Shown in pieces: positions 5,209-6,109 of a stretch of DNA of 6,109 nt. A model generated the notes under the pieces. That model made no database searches, was not told the origin of the DNA, and saw only the letters and a list, made by a program, of their open reading frames with translations. The first letter of the stretch is position 1, and each line of letters opens with the position of its first letter. Source of the DNA: Candidatus Omnitrophota bacterium (GTDB lineage: Bacteria; Hinthialibacterota; Hinthialibacteria; Hinthialibacterales; JAKPRU01). Both the position numbers and the translations under genes were made by a program. The stretch spans positions 1-6,109 of the forward strand of contig JAKPRU010000384.1 of assembly GCA_029557025.1 (NCBI GenBank), in the 5' to 3' direction.

Positions 5209-6108
5209 TCAATAATCTCCCCCCGTCAGTGTCCTGCACAAATCCTCTTTCATTGTCAGCCATTCCGGATTCCAGTCACCCCACAAGAAGACCTTCCCGC
5301 CTTTCGTCTCAAGGATCATTTGAGGCGGAGAGGTTTGCCCCTGGACGTTGTCTTTTCGGCCCGTGTCTGAATAGTCTTCAGGCATGATCCAAATTGTTGC
5401 GCTGCACTGAGCTTTGAAGTATCGCGCTCCCTCAATGGCCAAATAATAGGCGGTCCCATTTCCTTCTTCTCGGTAGAATGGATGTTCCCCATTTTCAATG
5501 CTCTTAATATACCACTTCTCCGGAAGGACGGATTCGATGGCGGATTTCGGGTCCGGGACCAGTGATGTGCCGCTTGATTTTTTTTCGCCCTTATCGAAGG
5601 CAATAAACTCATCAAAACACGTCTGTGCGTCGGCTTTGGTCCAGAGACCGACCTGGCCGAGTTTGGGGATCGTCTCGTCTTCCACATCGAGGCACGGTTC
5701 CCCATCCAGAAAGCACTGAATGTGATTGCCCTTCTGCGTAATGCTCAACAGACGCCACTCTCCCGCCGGGAATTCGAGGGATTCTTTCGTAGCCAGTTGT
5801 TTGCGTTTCCCTTCGATGACCTTGTACACGCGGATGTTGGTTTCGAGAGGATTGTATCGGCAGATGTAATAGTTGTTCGCATCCTGGTACCGCCACACAA
5901 CCCCGCCGCCCTGGTCGATCACGCCCTTCACCGACTTGAGCCGGATGCTGACCTCACCATCCAGGAAACGACTCTTCTTGACTACCGCCAGGTTGAAAAA
6001 CCATTTCGGTCCTTCCGCGATCTGTGCCAGGACATAGCCGCTCTTGGACGGGGCCGATGGATCCGCGACAACTTTCCAGACACTTCCCTCGCCCTCGCCG
6101 GTCTTGGC
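5209..6108 (-). CDS. LamG/DUF1080-type (concanavalin A-like) domain protein, N-terminus beyond the window
   Basis: The frame is open from the right edge to TGA at 5209-5211, giving 299 visible residues without a start; GTG 5931 is internal, since the domain begins upstream of it. Visible residues about 1-171 form a concanavalin A-like jelly roll: GEGSVWKVVADPSAPSKSG, FLDGEVSIRLKS, then GGGVVWRYQDANNYYICRY (67-85), GNHIQCFLDGEPCLD and GQVGLWTKADAQTCFDEF (about 151-168). From family knowledge this fold (DUF1080/LamG, 'family 16 glycoside hydrolase-like') binds or processes carbohydrate and is usually secreted in Planctomycetota and similar bacteria; no catalytic acid pair can be assigned here. 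Residues about 172-299 are an extension containing SATIWIMPEDYSDTG and KVFLWGDWNPEWLTMKED, which I do not recognise. The gene is oriented like the PIN module, with 83 bp between them and no clear terminator. Confidence 0.78.
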   Translation of the reverse strand, partial: AKTGEGEGSVWKVVADPSAPSKSGYVLAQIAEGPKWFFNLAVVKKSRFLDGEVSIRLKSVKGVIDQGGGVVWRYQDANNYYICRYNPLETNIRVYKVIEGKRKQLATKESLEFPAGEWRLLSITQKGNHIQCFLDGEPCLDVEDETIPKLGQVGLWTKADAQTCFDEFIAFDKGEKKSSGTSLVPDPKSAIESVLPEKWYIKSIENGEHPFYREEGNGTAYYLAIEGARYFKAQCSATIWIMPEDYSDTGRKDNVQGQTSPPQMILETKGGKVFLWGDWNPEWLTMKEDLCRTLTGGDY

Positions 6109-6109
6109 G

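Noticed and set aside
5612..5896. Minus-strand frame of 94 codons inside the LamG gene
   Set aside because: Shadow of the LamG frame, with Arg/Gln-rich low-information composition and no ribosome-binding site.

Overview
The window (about 6.1 kb, roughly 50-53 % GC by eye) looks like chromosomal DNA from a Gram-negative, probably uncultured anaerobic or microaerophilic bacterium. Pointers are a diheme c-type cytochrome with a signal peptide, a PerR-type Fur regulator beside an archaeal/anaerobe-type Dps-like ferritin, secreted proteins of a kind common in Planctomycetota/Hydrogenedentes-like genomes, and PIN/HEPN relics. The phylum is inference only. No tRNA, rRNA, CRISPR array, insertion sequence or phage gene is visible.

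Left half, plus strand. A strong intrinsic terminator (19-61) closes an unseen upstream gene. It is followed by a headless and tailless HEPN-domain relic (about 66-254) that runs straight into the promoter of perR. That promoter has a perfect 10+10 bp palindrome (249-270) over its -10 element, so an autoregulatory operator is likely. perR (302-775) has all five regulatory-metal ligands and all four zinc cysteines of PerR, at a constant offset of +6 from Bacillus subtilis PerR. Next come a secreted diheme cytochrome of the MauG/cytochrome c peroxidase superfamily (958-2352), an intrinsic terminator, and a Dps-like/thioferritin-type ferritin with the diagnostic cysteine pair (2554-3054). Together they read as a peroxide-defence group: PerR senses peroxide, the periplasmic cytochrome may reduce it or act on an oxidised partner, and the ferritin uses it to oxidise and store iron in the cytoplasm.

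Right half, minus strand. A bidirectional terminator (3098-3144) separates the halves. Reading leftward from the right edge are a partial LamG/DUF1080-type carbohydrate-binding-fold protein with an uncharacterised C-terminal extension (5209-right edge), a PIN-domain toxin gene broken by a frameshift (4633-5125), its small partner (4455-4643), and a secreted protein of unknown function with helical-repeat-like segments (3186-4373). The frameshift is explained exactly by loss of one copy of a 5-bp tandem repeat.

The most useful points are the PerR/cytochrome/thioferritin grouping with its operator, and the two decayed toxin-type genes (HEPN on the left, PIN on the right). I see no clearly new multi-gene system.
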